DNA of 64,000 bases, from contig OY997594.1 in the NCBI GenBank assembly GCA_963921825.1, positions 58,203,675 to 58,267,674 on the forward strand, written 5' to 3'. The translations under genes and the position numbers were made by a program. Of this stretch, positions 1-11,725 are shown one piece after another. Position 1 is the first letter of the stretch. Each line of letters begins with the position of its first letter. The notes beneath the pieces were generated by a model. It saw only the letters and a program-made list of their open reading frames with translations, had not been told where the DNA came from and made no database searches. Source of the stretch: Erodium maritimum (taxonomy: Eukaryota; Streptophyta; Magnoliopsida; Geraniales; Geraniaceae).

Positions 1-436
1 ATGATTCATCAATAAAAACTCACCTATTAATCATTTCTTTAAGTACTTCATAAATCATATATCATAATAATATTGTGCAAAGTTTGCCGTTACGATGAGT
101 GTCATTTGTATAGTTATGAGTAAGAAGTTAATTTAGTGATCAAAAATATTTTTATACATCTCATTGTTTGCGTATCTAAACTCATAAGTCATAACATTTG
201 TTATTAACTATCATGTCTCATGCATTTTAAACTACGTCTATTTTTCAAATAATTTATCAAAAAACAACCTGTGAAGTAGTTATGTGCAAGCAAGTAAATG
301 CCCACCAGCCGCCACCGATATATAAAGTTTGGTATAATAATATAATAAGAAGCCAAGAAATATCAGTTCGAGATCATTTTGGACCAGTATCATCTGGGGA
401 CAGTTATGTATTGTAGTGGTAGGAAAAAGATGCAAC
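1..436. other. AT-rich intergenic DNA, nothing recognised
   Basis: No open reading frame with family resemblance, no repeat and no RNA gene is visible. The stretch ends at a Harbinger-type terminus. Confidence 0.5.
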
Positions 437-439
437 TAA

Positions 440-2482
440 GAGCATTCACATCAAGGGACAGAACCCTGGAAATAGAAATAAAAATTCATTAAAATAAAAT
501 GTAAATTAAAAAAAATACATAACTTAAAAAATACATAAAAAAGTTACATTATCAGTCTTCCCCATTCACGTTGTCGAGTTGTTTCTGAAGCTTTTTATTT
601 GATCCATCCATACACGCATTATTTCCAAATGTTGCTCCTTTTGTTCCGGGTCGAAATCGGACGTGTCCGCAGCCCTCATTTCTTTAAGTTCCTGCATATA
701 TTTATCAATTTTCTCGTCAATCTTCACGGCAAGCTTCGCCCTCTCACACCTCCCCTGATCCATTTGGATGACATACGATGCCCTGTCTGACAAACTCTCC
801 CCCTTCCTCTTCGCGGCCTTATTGCCAATTGGGCGTTCTCGTGGAGGCGGCATGCCTGTTGGGGAACTTGGAACCACGAGTGGGGATCGTGGACGTCGGG
901 TTGGGGAACTTGTACCTCCCAACGGGGAAGTTGAGCCTCCTGCTGGTTGCTCGTCACCACTTAAATGTGTGACATTATCATCGTCGGTGGGGAGTGAAGC
1001 GGGCGGGGTTGTGCTGCTATAACTGCCGGCCTCGTCCAATCGTCGTCGAACTACCCCGACTTCGCCGAGTTCCGCTACCCAGAACTTGTCGTCGTTTTCC
1101 AACGACTCTATCCAATGGTGGAGCTTGAAAACCTTCAGCTCGGCTTTGATTTTTTCGACGTGGATTCGATATTGTTCCATCACCCGCTCCCTAAACTTTT
1201 CTTCGCTCCAGCCGCTATGACCTAGCTCTTTCCTCTCCTTCTTCATGAGTGTGATATACCGCCTGACTCTTCCAGCATTTTTGTTGAAATGGCTCTTGAC
1301 GGCTTGGATCGTCCACTGATCGATTGGGAAATTCCCAGCTTTGCACAAGCGCCTCCTCACCGTGGTCCAAAACGTGTTCCCATCTTGAGAGGTTCCGTGT
1401 ATGGGGTCGTGCGTTGTGCGTTTCCAGGCGTTGATCAGGAGCAAATCCACTGCAGGGGGCCATTTGGTTCGCCTTTCTGCAGTTTCCCGGGTGCTCGGTC
1501 CCACTGAGGATGAAGTAGACGACAGTCGGGTTCCGGTGGTGGCCGGCATTTGCGAATTGTTGGTGGCCGAAATAGTTGACCCCCATGTTGAATTGGTCGA
1601 ACAGTGGGCGTATGAATACGCCAGTCACCGGTGGAAGATGACCAAGTGGATTGGACGATTGGGCCGGTTGGTAGGTCGGTTGTCCCGGTGGGTAAATCGA
1701 TTGTCCTATTCCACCTACGTTGACAATTATATTTTAATTCAAAGTACAAATGGATAATGCAAACTTTGATAATGGAATGATTAACATTGTATTTATTAAA
1801 ATGGATAAAATTATAATTACCTTGGCCGAAAACAGAGTTCATGTATTGGTTGAACATATTAAGGTTCCAACCACCGGTTGGAGTGAAACCGGTTTGCAAC
1901 ATATGTACGTAGTTCGCCCCGGGTTGATTGGTGGTCGCATCTTGTTGATTGGTGTTCGCCCCTTCTTGATCGGTGTTGTCCTCCTCGTCCGTATTGCAAA
2001 CTGGGTGTTCCGGCGGTTGAGTGAAATCGTCGTCTGACATTATCGATCGGATTTTGCAAAGACGTTATGAATTTGAGAGAGTGAAGTTTGAGAGAGTATG
2101 AAGTTTGTTGTGTGGATTTGGTGAAATGGGGTGAGGGGTATTTATAGTGTTGGAGAATTGAGTATTTTATTGTATTTTGTATTTAATTAAAAAAATGAAG
2201 TAGCCGTTTATAACCGTTGCTCAGCAACGGTTATTTTTTTTTTCCGTTTTGGACATGTGTCAGCGCCCAAATTGCGGAGAGAGAGGCAGAGGGGCAGCGA
2301 GGCAGAAACAGGCCTCGCGCCCCTCTGCCCCGAACCCCTCCTCTTCTCCCCCACGCCCCCGCCCCTCATTCCTCGCACCAAACCCCTTCTACACCCGTGC
2401 AAACCCCGAACCCTGAACCCCCCCCCCCCCTTCAGCTCCTGCCCCTGCCTCGCTCACAGGGTTCGCCTTGATGTGGATGCTC
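440..2482. mobile_element. PIF/Harbinger-type element carrying only ORF1
   Basis: The left end reads GAGCATTCACATCAAGGGAC. The right end, reverse-complemented, reads GAGCATCCACATCAAGGCG, and both continue into AACCCTG after a short gap, so the terminal inverted repeats are about 25 bp and strongly matched. The left end is preceded by TAA (437-439), the usual Harbinger target triplet; the right flank is AAA (2483-2485), probably a mutated copy. Inside is one gene on the minus strand, the ORF1-type DNA-binding protein. No transposase is inside these ends, so the copy would need ORF2 from elsewhere. A poly-C run sits near 2410-2420. Confidence 0.8.
566..2040 (-). pseudogene. Harbinger ORF1, trihelix/Myb-like DNA-binding protein, frameshifted
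   Basis: ORF1 proteins of plant Harbinger elements partner the transposase and bind DNA through a Myb/trihelix-like domain. Exon 1 runs 2040-1821 and starts MSDDDFTQPPEHPV; a GT-AG intron (1820-1715) follows; the frame continues from 1714 with a Pro/Gln/Tyr-rich stretch. The main conserved part (1549-566, 327 codons from an internal Met) is in a different frame: it has the trihelix-like block with WPPAVDLLLINAWKRTTHDP, then a Ser/Pro linker and a charged C-terminal helix (region annotated in databases as NAM-associated C-terminal). The frame change between about 1630 and 1550 means an indel or an unrecognised second intron. I favour a small indel, hence pseudogene. No second ORF is in the element. 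Confidence 0.7.
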
Positions 2483-3051
2483 AAAGCAAGTCTAATATTT
2501 TTTATCACCAAAATAAATTTAGATTAAAATCTTTATTTGAGGTGAAAGAAGAATACAAAGATTTAGCTATAGATCTAAAAACAAAAAAAACAGCGAAAAA
2601 AACAACCCGGCCAACTAAAAAAAGAAGGAGTTTCAACCAACAAGCAACAAACCCTAAAACAGGAAGAAGGGTCAAAAAAAATCCACAAGAAGAACCGACA
2701 ACAAAACACTATACAGTATCCACCCCAAAAAGAACCTTGAGCTAACCATTCAGCTTCCACAGCACCATCAAATCAAACATCCATGATGCAGAAATATACA
2801 ACAAATACTTGAATAACCCAAATGATAAACCTTTCATCCAAACTAAGTAGAAAAGCAATTTTAAAGAACCTAAGAGCAGCCACAGATAAAACAAGCACAA
2901 CACCCTCAGCAACAACACCCTCAGACCTAAGAAAGATACTACCCCCACACCACAACAAGAGCCCCTAAAAGAACAAGATAAAACAAAAATACTAACCACT
3001 CACACAAACATTTAACGTGCTCTATTTGTCCAACATGCATAGCATACATGC
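2483..3051. other. A-rich spacer between two Harbinger-type elements
   Basis: The segment is A-rich on the plus strand with many short AAC/ACA runs. The open frames in it resemble no family I know. It may be a worn retroposon, but no ends or duplications are visible. Confidence 0.35.
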
Positions 3052-4616
3052 TAAGAGCATTTTCAGTCAGAGTCGGTTCGCTGGTGGACAAATGTTGGTG
3101 GAGACGATACGATGGCGGATAGCTGACGTATCGGTGGCAGATAGGCGTTGGCGTGTGGGTGCGTCGATTACGTTATCGACAACACTATCCATCGACTCCA
3201 ACAAGTATAAGCCCTTTGACCCTTGAAAAAACAATATTTTGACCAATGGTTGTCCCTTGAAAATATACTTTTAGATTTTGAATTACGTATAATTAATTGT
3301 TAAATTGACCCAAATTTTGTATAAATTCATATGTTTAGAATAAAAAAAATTCACTTACCAACTCCTCCAAACATTCAAATTTTGTATTCTCTACTTTTTG
3401 TTTGAAATGACGAGCAACTTCGATGTAAGAAGAGAGATCCTTGCCAGCGAACGGAGGCTCGAGCAATTGTTGGAATATGAAATCAAAGATTACATGTTTG
3501 ATGAGGATGTTCAAAGGTTTTTAGACGAATGCATGGTCGCAGAACAACCACGAAAGAAGAAAAACTACATCAAGCGAGACCGGGTGCTGCCAACGAACGT
3601 TTAATGCATGACTATTTCAATAGGCACCCCGTGTACATTGAAGTGCAATTTCGTCGTCGTTTCAAAATGCCAAAGGATATGTTCACCCGTATTTTCCGTG
3701 CGTTGGAGGATAACGATGCGCACTTCAGCCAACGGTGGGACACTTTGGGTCAGGTATCATTATCTCCATATCAAAAATGTATTGTGGCCATTAGGCAATT
3801 GTGTTATGGAATTTCAGTCGATGGCCTGGATGAGTACCTAAAAATTGCGAACGCACGGATCTAGATTGCGTGGTAAAATTTTACAGGGGAGTTATTACTA
3901 TCTTCGTCCCGAAATATCAACGTAAGCCAACACAAGCTGATATGAATTACCTTTTATCGATGAATGAATCGCGTGGATTTCCCGGGATGCTGGGTATTCT
4001 TGACTGCATGAACTATGAGTGGAAGAATTGGCCAATGGCATTGAGAGGTTCGCATTTCAGGAGGGATCATGGTAACAGACCAATCGTTATTCTTGAGGCC
4101 GTTTCCATGCGAGACTTGTAGATTTCGCACTCGTTTTTTTGGCATGGAGAGTTCCAACAACGACTTAACTATGTTTAACCATTCCAGTTTGTTCTCGGAC
4201 GTCGTCAATTGTTGGTAACCAACGATCCAATACACGGTAAATGATCACCAATACAAACTTCCTTATTATCTTGTTGACCGTATTTATCCTTCTTGGCCGG
4301 TTTTTGTGAAAACAATTTCATTGGCTCAGCTTCCGAAACACAAGAAATTTGCTGAAGTCCACGAAGCTTGCAGGAAGGATGTGGAACGCGCATTTGGGGT
4401 CCTACAATCTCGGTTTCACATTATCACTCAATCGATTCGAATGTGGAAACCATCTTCCCTCGGCTTAGTCATGAATGCATGTATTATCATGCACAATATG
4501 ATTGTCGAGGCAGAACGTCATACATATGATGGTTACACTGAACAAATAGATGAGGGTGGGTCAAGCGAACCAATATTCATGTAAGGAAGCTTCGTCCCGT
4601 CCAATGTCATAGTAGC

Positions 4617-4621
4617 AAACA
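4617..4621. repeat. 5-bp target-site duplication, left copy (AAACA)
   Basis: AAACA directly precedes the TG of the LTR. The matching copy is at 7428-7432. Confidence 0.88.
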
Positions 4622-5100
4622 TGTCACGCCCCAATTTCAGTAAACCGAACTCGGGACGCGAACATTTAAAATCATAAAACACTTGAAACCTGTTTTGAAT
4701 AAATACTTTGAAATTACCATTTAGTTATCAAAAATAATATTTACAATACAAAAACGTCCCAACAAATGGACAAGGTACAAGTATCCGTCACTAGACTCAA
4801 AATATAAAGACCGGACTCCGCTCCTAGCTCCACAAGCTCCAAGAGCTCACCTAGTCCGTCCAGTGATCAGTACCTGTAGGAAAAGCAGCTAGGGGTGAGC
4901 GTTCGCTCACCACCACAGATAACAGACTGACTATGGCATAATTAGCAGACAAAGCCAGTAACACCAACACCAAACCCAACACCGGGACTACAAACCCCAA
5001 CTCAAGTACTCAACTGACCCATAACCCATTACCTTCCACAACAGACTCAACCTCAAACTCGTAAAGTAAACCCGACACAACCATTTATGACCTCCTCCAA

Positions 5101-5290
5101 AGACACGAACACGGATCAGGCTAGCCAAAGAATGCTCACAACCTTCCGAGACTCGAACACGGATCAGGTCAGCCAAAGAATGCTCGTAACCTGCCGAGAC
5201 CTGAAACGGATCAGGCTAGCCAAAGAATGCTCATAACCTGTCGAGACTCGAATTTGGTCAGGTCAGCCAAAGAATGCTCGTAACCTGCCA
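5101..5290. repeat. Tandem array inside the solo LTR, about 48-bp unit x4
   Basis: Four consecutive copies share CGGATCAGG followed by AGCCAAAGAATGCTC and then AACCT, with small differences. The spacing is close to 48 bp. Confidence 0.8.
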
Positions 5291-5399
5291 AAATCCACAC
5301 CACTCCCCGACACGAAGTCGGGTTACTAACCCCGGGCAAACACAATCACAATCACAATCACAAGCAAAGCTCAACAAACAGTAACGAGACCAGATCAAC

Positions 5400-5710
5400 A
5401 CTCCACAGGCACTCATGGCCACTCAAGACTCCAACGGTAAAGACTCGGGTTCAACAACCCCACGGGCCCTCATGGCCTCCCAAGACACACCAACTGTGAC
5501 TCACGGGCTCAACAACCCCACGGGCACTCCTGGCCTCCCAAGGCATCCCAACAGTAAAACACGGGCTCTCATGGCCACTCAAGACACCACAATTAAAACA
5601 CGGGCTCTCATGGCCACCCAAGACACCACAATTAAAACACGGGCTCTCATGGCCACCCAAGACACCACAATTAAAACACGGGCTCTCATGGCTACCCAAG
5701 ACATAAATTA
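5400..5710. repeat. Second tandem array inside the solo LTR, about 39-bp unit
   Basis: Near-identical copies of ACACGGGCTCTCATGGCCAC followed by CAAGACACCACAATT occur from about 5556 to 5710. More degenerate copies (CACGGGCCCTCATGGCC, CACGGGCACTCCTGGCC) lie upstream from about 5400. The open frames here (repeating ALMATQDT) are a by-product of the 39-bp period and not a gene. Confidence 0.8.
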
Positions 5711-7794
5711 AACAGTCAACCTCCGGGCATGGTCATATGCCTCCAGTAATTCTAATATCGCTAAGTTCTCTGTTCCTACAACACTACTAAGTGTCACAAG
5801 CTTTTCTCATAACGCTACGTTCCCGTATCATGCTTTTCTAATATTTAAATAAACCTACTCAACCCACGACACCCCGGTGTCACATGCAATTCTACTGTTA
5901 ACTTTCCCTAGTCAGGGCCGAGATCCGGCTACTTTTCCCTACCTCGTAAAAGTTCTCCAAAAGCCAACCAATGAGCTCCGGTGTGACCTCAGTCACTCAC
6001 CCAGCTTTCCCTTGCCTCGGTCCGCGGTACGATCTAAAAGAACACAATTTTTTAAAGCACTTTAAACTCGCAAGAAAAAAACTGGAATTTAATAAACTTA
6101 ACGCCCAAACGTAACCCCACCAATGTCGATCACTCCCAAACTTCCCAATTACTCGACATTGTCGATAAAAGACCCGTAAAGGCCCGATTCGCCCGACATG
6201 GCGAATCTGCCAGGGTTTTGTAAATGCCCTTCCGGGGCTCCAAAAATTCCCGTTTTCGTTTCTACGGTCTTAGAATAATTCAAGGATCCCAAAGCACTTG
6301 ACGGAATCGAATTTCGACTTCCGAGTCAATTAATTAACGTTTAAAGTTTCTAAAACCCGTTAATTACAACTTTTCCAATTTAATTCCAAATTTTGATTCG
6401 GTTATGGATAAATGGTCCGGGGAACGTTTTAAACCTCCCGAACACTAAACCCGAGCACGCGGGCCCCACCCGGCCCAACTTGGTCGTGGGCACTAGGGCT
6501 TAAATGGGCCCGGCCCACCATGGTGGTGGCCGGCCCTAGCTCCGGCCAGCCACCTCACATGGTGGCCGGCCACCCCCCTAAGGTGGCCAGAGCTCCTCCC
6601 GAGCTCCCGGTCGCCGGAAAACGTCCTCCTTCACCTCCAAACGCCTCCAAAATGTCTCTAACAAACCCCCCAACCTCAAAAAAAACCCTAACTACTCATT
6701 CTTAACCAAACCCTAACATGTGAAAATTATCAAATCAACGATCGGTTTGGTTCTTACCAAAAAGGAAGACGAGGGGAAGTCAATTCCTCCTAGCCTTGAG
6801 ACGATCCGATGGATGGATGACGTGAATAGTGACCAAACCCTACTCCAAGCTCTCTTCTTCTCCTTCTCCTTCTCTTTCTAACTTCTCTCTTCTTTTTCCT
6901 TTTTTTTTCTCTTTTGATTTGAGTTGGCCGAACACCCCCCTATATCTCTCTTCTTATTCCCCCCCCCCTAAAACTAACACCACCACTTGTTTGACAAGTG
7001 GCAAGGTGGGTCCCACACCTGTTGCAAAATATCTACTAGATATTTTCCAATCAGATTCGCGAAAATCGGAGGTTTCGGGCCCCGAACGGGCACTTTTCCC
7101 AAGAAATTACGAAACTTGTCGGATTACAGGGAAACGGCTCAACTAAGACCGCTGCGATGACGGCTAAGCTTTTTGGATCCAAATCGGTACTCGAATGGAC
7201 CAAAACGTCGCTCGGTTGACTTTTCCAGCGAAAAGTCAACTTTTCCCAAATTGATCAGAAAGTTGCCCTGAGTCTCCCGGAACTCACTTTGGTCGATAAC
7301 GGGATCAACTTAAGTCCGGTATGACACTCGGGGTCAATTTAGGTTAACTTGAGTGTCTGTTTTAAAATTTTTAAATTTTCCTGTTTTTCGCAGGTTTTAC
7401 TGGCGTTGACCGGAAGTGGTTATTACAAAACACCGCAATGATGCATGATAAACATGCTCCTAATGAATTAAAAAAGACCTCATCGAACACATTTGGAATA
7501 AACATGGCAACACATAACTAAGTTTCATTCTAGTTATTTCGATTATTATGTTAGGATTTAAATTATTTGCAACGAAAATGTCATTTCCATTTAATTTGTG
7601 TGCATTTAAATGTCATTTTATAATATTTATTTATGCTATCAGCCTGCGTTATCAGGTACCAGAAAAAACATGGAATGGAAATGAAATTCTATCAGCTTGA
7701 CTGATAGAGGAGAAAGAAACATATTTATTATTTTTTTATTCTATCAATCAGCACTATCAGCCAGCAACTTGGTTAATGACTAGAGATGCTCTAA

Positions 7795-8500
7795 GTCACG
7801 AGGGGTTCTTCTTGTTAGGTTTTCGGGTTCATATAAAAAAGCGAATAGAAAAATCATTTCTCAAGACTCAAATTCGAATCCATGTAATTTAACTAACTAA
7901 TATAGAAGAATAAATCAAAATCTATACCATTTGTAGTTTTACAACCTGGTTCGAGATAGAGACATTTGAAAGTTGCATTTACGTATTCCTTTCGGTGAAG
8001 ATGTCTTCAACAAAATATCTCCTCTCCAGGTATCCACACGAACGAGCGATCCCTAAGACAAGTAGTGTGCTAGCACCTTCTTATCGAATTTGAATTATCT
8101 CTCTCACTTATACAATGTTATGCTCCAAATTTTGAAAATCAGAAGACGTAGTGAAACTTTAATTGAAAAGGGTAGATTTATATGTACTGAAAAATGTGTT
8201 AAATAAAATTTAATTACTTTTATTTTCCTATTTCGATTCAAATTTGATTTCATTTTTAAACTTCAAAATATCTTCAAAATATTTTATTATAATATAACTA
8301 TCATATTAAAAAATAAATAAGATAAAAAAATATATAGTATATTATATCTAATATCTAAGGGCATTATCCATTGTAAACCAACCTTATACGATGGATTGAG
8401 GCAGTAAATATGACGTGTTACTTAGATTAACCGCTCTCATTCATCATTTATTGATTCCAAGATTCCTATATAAGTATGGTCTGATATCCTTTTAAATTAT
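7795..8500. other. AT-rich DNA between mobile elements, nothing recognised
   Basis: Only short AT-rich runs are seen; no coding or repeat signature could be supported. Confidence 0.4.
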
Positions 8501-9490
8501 TATAACTTCAAAGTATTTGGTTGTCAAGATTATTATCAAGTTAAACAAAATAAGATTGGAGTAAGGTCTAAAAAGAATACTTTTATGGGTTATCCTAATA
8601 AAATGAAACAGTACAAATTATGGCTCCGGAAATTCATAAGTTCATGATTAGTATGAGAGATACAAGGATAGTTCTCTTGTTTGGAGACGTGATAGTGAAG
8701 ATGAAGATAAATAAAATTGTCATCGGGTGGAGTTTTGAGCTCCCAGTTCTCCAACAAGTACTTCTCTAGAGATGGTATCAGATGAGATAGTTGTAGATGA
8801 TGATGTTCCTATTGATGGGAGCGAAGACCTTACACAACATGTTCAACAGATTGAGAAATTGTTTAAGCAAGGAGTATAAAATATAGGGTTAGACGAGCAT
8901 CCCAAAGATTCAACCATGTGGATGGCGCAATTTATACCTTTTCAGTTATTGATTATGACATTCCTACCACATACAAGAAGGTTTTTGTGGTGATCACAAA
9001 GATAAGTGGAAGATCGTTGTGGATGAGAGATGCAATCTCTTCATAAGAAAGAGGTCAATAGGGTGCAAGTGAATTTTTATAGTGAAAGACATGATTTCAA
9101 ATTCCAAAAACAATTGTACATGTATATGGTGCAAGACAAGATTGGTGGATAAAAGATGCATAACAAGAAGGTATGGACTATAATAATGTTTTCTCTATAG
9201 TGGTAAAGAACACTTCTATTTGAGTTAGCATTGGCAACATAGTCTGATTTAGAGCTCAGCAACATGATGTCAAGACTGTATTCTAGTATGTAGATTTGGA
9301 GGACGTATATATGTTGTAACCTGATGGTTATAGTTTTGTTGGTGAGGAAGAGAAAGTATACAAACTGAAGAATTCATTGTATGGAATGAAACATGCCTCA
9401 AGTTAGTGGTACAAAAAGTTTGATACTTTCATGATTGAGTATGGGTATGCAAAGAGCGAGTATGATCGTCATCCTTTAATCTTTTTTGAT
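8500..9490 (+). pseudogene. Ty1/Copia polyprotein remnant (integrase C-terminus to reverse transcriptase)
   Basis: Translated with many frame changes and stops, the plus strand shows in order: a GYP..MKQYKLW-like segment of the integrase/linker region (about 8590-8630); an acidic linker; a degraded start of reverse transcriptase; and the best block, VYKLKNSLYGMKHASS followed by WYKKFDTFMIEYGYAKSEYD (about 9355-9465). That last block matches the Copia RT motif usually seen as CKLKKSLYGLKQAPRQWY. No continuous frame survives, so the copy is inert and old. Confidence 0.75.
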
Positions 9491-9559
9491 GTCTCATGTT
9501 CTTTTGGAACTAGATATCGATAATAAAAGATAGATGTTTTGTGATTATCGATTTGTATT

Positions 9560-9800
9560 GAGAGATAGATAATTATATTTGTAATTCTCATAATGTTTCT
9601 TGGATCATACAAAGAAACTCTTCGTTGTGTCGTGGATATAGGCACATTACCGAACCACGTAATTTGGTGTTCCCTCTTTATTTTATGTGTTTTATTAATT
9701 GTTCGATATTCATCCGAATATTAGACATTTTCAATTATCAACTAGGTCCTAGTATTTTTGTGTGGATTATGAGGTTATCGATGTTCGTTGTGGATTGAAT
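9560..9800 (+). repeat. Possible 3' LTR remnant of the Copia element
   Basis: After the RT remnant comes GTGGATATAGGCACATTACC followed by GAACCACGTAA and a T-rich stretch, a composition I associate with Copia LTRs of this type. No termini or paired LTR are identifiable. Confidence 0.35.
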
Positions 9801-10129
9801 CACATTGTTTTTTTTAACGAATCTGGTTGGTTTTCTAAAGTTATCTTGTTATGTTCATAAGGTATTCTACAACTTGTTATGAGATGTTTTGAGAGTTGAA
9901 CCGGAGAAGTTTAATGACTCAAATATTTATATGGATGGATCGGGTTAACATGTTGCCCATACGAAAAAAATCGTATAATTTAATGTTAGAATAGATGATA
10001 CATAAGTTTCTTAAACGCAACCTGCTTAATGACATATGTATATTTATTACCGGATATGAACACCCCTATCTTTTTTTAGAATAATGTATGATATTTATTA
10101 AGACATTTTTGAAAACCTAAAAAATGAGC

Positions 10130-11060
10130 TTGCAACCAATATAAATAAACGAAAAGGGAAAGACAAAGTTCAATTGACATTCAGAACGCTGGTTCTGTAA
10201 TAGAAAACCCGACTATTCCAAGGGGCATTGTAGGGGTGGTTCCTTATTATCTCGGTGAGGGGAACATGTGATCCAGATGTCTCCCCATCTTGACTTGGTT
10301 AGGCTTGTGGTATCTCGACAATCAACCAAGGAGTATTCCAAGGAGAGGGTTAGGGGTCGAATAACATTCGATCCCTAGGGGTTGTGGTGTGGCTCCTTTG
10401 GGACACACCATGATGCCCTAGCGGTCTCATGAAGAATAGCGAGGCTGCTTTGCAAACCTCGCATCTGCCCCATCATGACCAAATTCCCTTCGAATGGGAG
10501 TGTGCATGAGTCCTCCTTCCTTAGCCAGAAGGTGACTAGCATTTCCTACAATCTCGGGAATGGGTTCGTACGTTAATCCTAGGTTCAGATTGCGGCCTAC
10601 AATGTGGCCGAAGCCCCTCCACCCTGACCTAGTACCGGTGCTGGTCACCCAAAGCTTGTCCTCGAGTCTCAGTTGACAGCAATAGGCTCGGAAGTATATC
10701 CACCATAATGCGGATCCGAAATAGCATAGTCCAGGTTCAAGGATCCCCTCTTTAGCCATCCGCATCCCGTCCCGCACTAACCTCATCCTCCACCACGAGT
10801 TCCTGGGTGTGGAGCGGCCTCCACAGATGTGCTTCGGGCAGAAGGGGTCGGCGGGCACGCACATGGTCTTCAGCAGCGACATGTCCCCATGGGATAGGAT
10901 CGTTACTGCACGCAACTCTCGGACAACGGCCTAGGAGATATTCCATCGACGATGTCCCCCGGGATTGGTGTAGCAGCGGATCAGTCGAGCGAAGACGCCA
11001 GATCAGGTGGTCACTACCCTACATGACCGCTACAATTCATTTGAGTGGAAAAAAAAAACC
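10130..11060 (-). other. GC-richer segment with a 162-codon minus-strand frame, unidentified
   Basis: This block is richer in GC than its neighbours. It holds an open frame at 10915-10427 (minus) with many Trp, Cys and Gly residues (for example CYFGSALWWIYFRAYCC) and a second open frame overlapping it at 10946-10752. I recognise no domain. It could be a retroelement fragment or a chance frame in GC-rich DNA. No splice structure, start context or neighbour supports a host gene. Confidence 0.25.
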
Positions 11061-11725
11061 CTAAAGACCGACCGTTTTTTTAATTATATTTTGTTAGATT
11101 TATTGAACATTCAGTTTAAACATCCCTATCAAACAAAGACAATCAAATTCATTTTGAACACCAATTAAAATAAAATTTGAATACCACACAAGAGAGAAAA
11201 AATTGGTAAGGCAGATCGCGAAGGAGGAGCGCGTGGGGTTAGAGAAACTTGACAAAGCTCCCCTCTTTATTAAGCACGCATTTGACTGCAAAAGAGACAG
11301 AGCACCTTAAACTCATAGCCGTATTAAAGAAGACAAGACTTGGCCTCCTCCTTCCTCTGACTGCTTTGGATTCCCAGACATATTCCAAGTCTCCATTGGT
11401 GTCCAAAACCCAGAAGCTCGACCTTGCTGTTGCTGAGAAGGACCTCCATTTCCACTTGCCTCTTCACCAAGCACAAAGCAGCTCCACATATATATGTAAC
11501 CCCTTTCTGTCTTAAAAGAATGAATTGGAGCTGTACCCATTAAGCATCCTTCTCTCTCTAAAAAGAAGACAAAGAGGAGCTCCACAAGAAAACCCAACCC
11601 CGAGAAAGTTAAAGGAGAGGAGAAGTAAAACCCACCTCTTTTGAGCCTTTTGAGCGTCTTGGGTTTGCTCTAAAATAGCCGAGCTTGAAAAGTTTGGCAG
11701 AAAGGTTGAAGCTTTAGCACAAGAA
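11061..11725 (+). promoter_or_regulatory. 5' region of the GT61 gene with a candidate TATA box
   Basis: A TATATAT run at about 11488-11495 lies roughly 235 bp before the ATG at 11726, followed by a pyrimidine- and AG-rich leader typical of a plant 5' UTR. The transcription start is not visible from sequence, so this is a candidate only. Confidence 0.35.

Larger units (their letters stand above)
4622..7427. mobile_element. Solo LTR of an LTR retrotransposon, 2.8 kb
   Basis: It starts TGTCACGCCCC and ends GGTTATTACA, so the termini are TGT...ACA. It is flanked on both sides by the 5-bp direct repeat AAACA (4617-4621 and 7428-7432). No gag or pol and no second LTR is present, so this is a solo LTR left by LTR-LTR recombination. 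It contains two tandem arrays (see 5101-5290 and 5400-5710). The length and the TGTCACGCCCC start suggest a large Ty3/gypsy-like family, but family assignment is inference; the orientation is unknown. It interrupts the Harbinger transposase C-terminus. Confidence 0.88.
3407..7521 (+). pseudogene. Harbinger transposase (HARBI1-like nuclease), split by LTR insertion and frameshifts
   Basis: ORF2 of PIF/Harbinger elements is a DDE nuclease. Recognisable blocks in order are: an N-terminal region from ATG 3407; the HDYFNRHPVY/FRRRFKMPKDMF block (about 3607-3690); RQLCYGISVDGLDEYL (about 3797-3840); GFPGMLGILDCMNYEWKNWP containing a catalytic-type Asp (about 3976-4035); a decayed stretch; then CRKDVERAFGVLQSRF and the MHNMIVEAE region (about 4370-4515). 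Frames change near 3595, near 3865 and between 4120 and 4220, and an in-frame stop lies at 4582-4584. The C-terminal tail MMHDKHAPNEL resumes after the LTR at about 7440 and ends at TAA 7519-7521. With one AAACA duplication removed, the frame before 4617 runs straight into the tail, which shows that the retrotransposon landed inside this gene. Confidence 0.8.
3055..7791. mobile_element. PIF/Harbinger element with transposase, interrupted by a solo LTR
   Basis: The left terminus is GAGCATTTTCAGTCA (3055) and the right terminus, reverse-complemented, is GAGCATCTCTAGTCA (ending 7791); 12 of 15 positions match. Both are flanked by the target triplet TAA (3052-3054 and 7792-7794). The ORF2 transposase is on the plus strand. 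Removing the nested LTR (4622-7427 plus one 5-bp duplication) leaves a Harbinger element of about 1.9 kb. The TAA duplication and the family identity of the transposase agree. Confidence 0.75.

Noticed and set aside
5415..5711. Open frame with repeating ALMATQDT that could look like a repeat protein
   Set aside because: It follows from the 39-bp DNA period (a multiple of three) within the solo LTR; the opposite strand is also open for the same reason.
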